This document shows, piece by piece, positions 6,082 through 6,837 of a DNA stretch of 6,837 nt. Below the pieces are notes generated by a model. It worked only from the letters and a program-made list of their open reading frames with translations, was not told the DNA's origin and made no database searches. This DNA comes from Lachnospiraceae bacterium UBA3638 (lineage in GTDB: Bacteria > Bacillota > Clostridia > Lachnospirales > Lachnospiraceae), in the NCBI GenBank assembly GCA_002373595.1, contig DFKT01000110.1, positions 1-6,837 on the forward strand, given 5' to 3'. The position numbers and the translations under genes are program-made. The stretch's first letter is position 1. Every line of letters begins with the position of its first letter.

Positions 6082-6837
6082 GAGGATATTTAATCTTAAG
6101 AATATTATATGCGTGCTCATTGCGGGACTGCTCATCATCGGATATGCAGGATCTGCAAAGGCGGCTGATATCACCTATGCCAATTCGGAGACGGGATACT
6201 ATATCCTCATTGAGGATGATGCGGAGCTCCTTACAAGGGATGAGGTCGCAAGACTCATAGAGTACATGAAGCCCGTAACGGAATATGGAAATGCTGTCTT
6301 TAAGAGTATCAGCGACAATCCGTACTCATCAACGGAGAGTTATGCAAGGAACTACTACGATAATCTGATGGGAGACGACAGCGGAGCGATATTTGTCGTC
6401 GATATGGATGAGAGATATCTCTGGCTCGAGCTTGACGGTGCGATCTACAGGAAACTGGGCAAGAGTTTTGCCAATACGATAACCGACAATACATACACTT
6501 ATGCATCAAAGGGAGATTATTATACCTGCGCACAGATGGCATTCGAGCAGGTATATAAGGTGCTCGACGGTCAGCGCATCGCACAGCCGATGAAGTACGC
6601 GAGCAATCTCCTGCTTTCGATACTCCTTGCACTGATGATCAATTTCGGTATCGTCAACAGAGCTTCCAAGCTCAAAGGATCACCTGCATCCGAGCTGATA
6701 AAGGGAGCGGTCAAGGATGTAAATGTAAACGATCCGCAGGTCTATTTTGTAAATGAGACCAAGACATATTCACCTGTTCAAAGCTCGTCCTCCGGAGGAG
6801 GCGGCGGCAGAAGCGGTGGTGGCGGCTATCACTCGGG
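6074..6837 (+). CDS. TPM-domain protein, YdjH-like (3' end missing)
   Basis: The frame opens at ATG 6074-6076 and stays open to the window edge (254 full codons). A signal peptide or N-terminal anchor is clear: basic MTKR, hydrophobic about 11-24, then a likely AKA site at 28-30. Residues about 42-165 form a TPM (YgcG/Psb32-type) domain: EDDAELLTRDEVARL (47-61), DDSGAIFVVDMDERYLWLEL (101-120) and the helical YYTCAQMAFEQVYKVL (149-164). A second hydrophobic helix lies at about 177-194. The tail becomes Ser/Gly-rich (SSSSGGGGGRSGGGG, 237-251), as TPM proteins often end, so little may be missing. ATGACTAA overlaps the upstream stop by 8 nt and a perfect AGGAGG lies at 6054-6059 inside the upstream gene, 14 nt before the ATG, so coupling with the YdjG-like gene is very likely. 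Proposed role: membrane partner of that protein in envelope stress; catalytic activity is not evident. Confidence 0.82.
   Translation, partial: MTKRIFNLKNIICVLIAGLLIIGYAGSAKAADITYANSETGYYILIEDDAELLTRDEVARLIEYMKPVTEYGNAVFKSISDNPYSSTESYARNYYDNLMGDDSGAIFVVDMDERYLWLELDGAIYRKLGKSFANTITDNTYTYASKGDYYTCAQMAFEQVYKVLDGQRIAQPMKYASNLLLSILLALMINFGIVNRASKLKGSPASELIKGAVKDVNVNDPQVYFVNETKTYSPVQSSSSGGGGGRSGGGGYHS

Overview
The window looks like the chromosome of a Gram-positive Firmicute, most likely a Clostridia/Lachnospiraceae-type gut or rumen bacterium. The evidence is a MecA-family ClpC adaptor, a YdjG/YdjH-like zinc-ribbon plus TPM-domain gene pair, strong AGGAGG-type ribosome binding sites, free use of AGA/AGG and ATA codons at moderate GC, and a ferredoxin-type aldo/keto reductase of the kind common in anaerobes. 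The lineage is an inference from gene content. There is no rRNA gene, tRNA, CRISPR array, insertion sequence or prophage gene, and no gene-free stretch longer than about 80 bases.

Layout. (1) Positions 1-44 hold the probable last codons of an upstream plus-strand gene. (2) 94-1125, plus strand: an aldo/keto reductase with two C-terminal [4Fe-4S]-type cysteine clusters. (3) 1159-1190: a strong hairpin between two convergent genes; its loop contains the stop codon of the minus-strand gene. (4) 1173-3560, minus strand: a two-gene operon transcribed right to left. A membrane-anchored ArnC/GtrB/DPM-type glycosyltransferase comes first and a secreted, membrane-tethered PIG-L/LmbE-family deacetylase follows 3 nt later. 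(5) 3561-3657: a compact divergent promoter region. (6) 3658 to the right edge, plus strand: mecA, then a double zinc-ribbon polytopic membrane protein (YdjG-like), then a TPM-domain secreted/membrane protein (YdjH-like) overlapping it by 8 nt and running off the window.

How the genes work together. The minus-strand pair suggests envelope glycan work: the glycosyltransferase would load a sugar on a polyprenyl phosphate at the inner face of the membrane, and the deacetylase would act on an N-acetyl sugar outside. The plus-strand trio joins a proteolysis adaptor to a module resembling Bacillus subtilis ydjGH, the membrane partners of the flotillin-like (SPFH) protein YdjI in the PspA envelope-stress system. 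An SPFH gene is predicted just beyond the right edge. The aldo/keto reductase appears to be an independent redox gene.

Nothing here is an obviously new defence or mobile system. The most interesting points are the enlarged YdjG-like protein next to mecA, and the coupling of a lipid-sugar glycosyltransferase to a tethered extracytoplasmic deacetylase.
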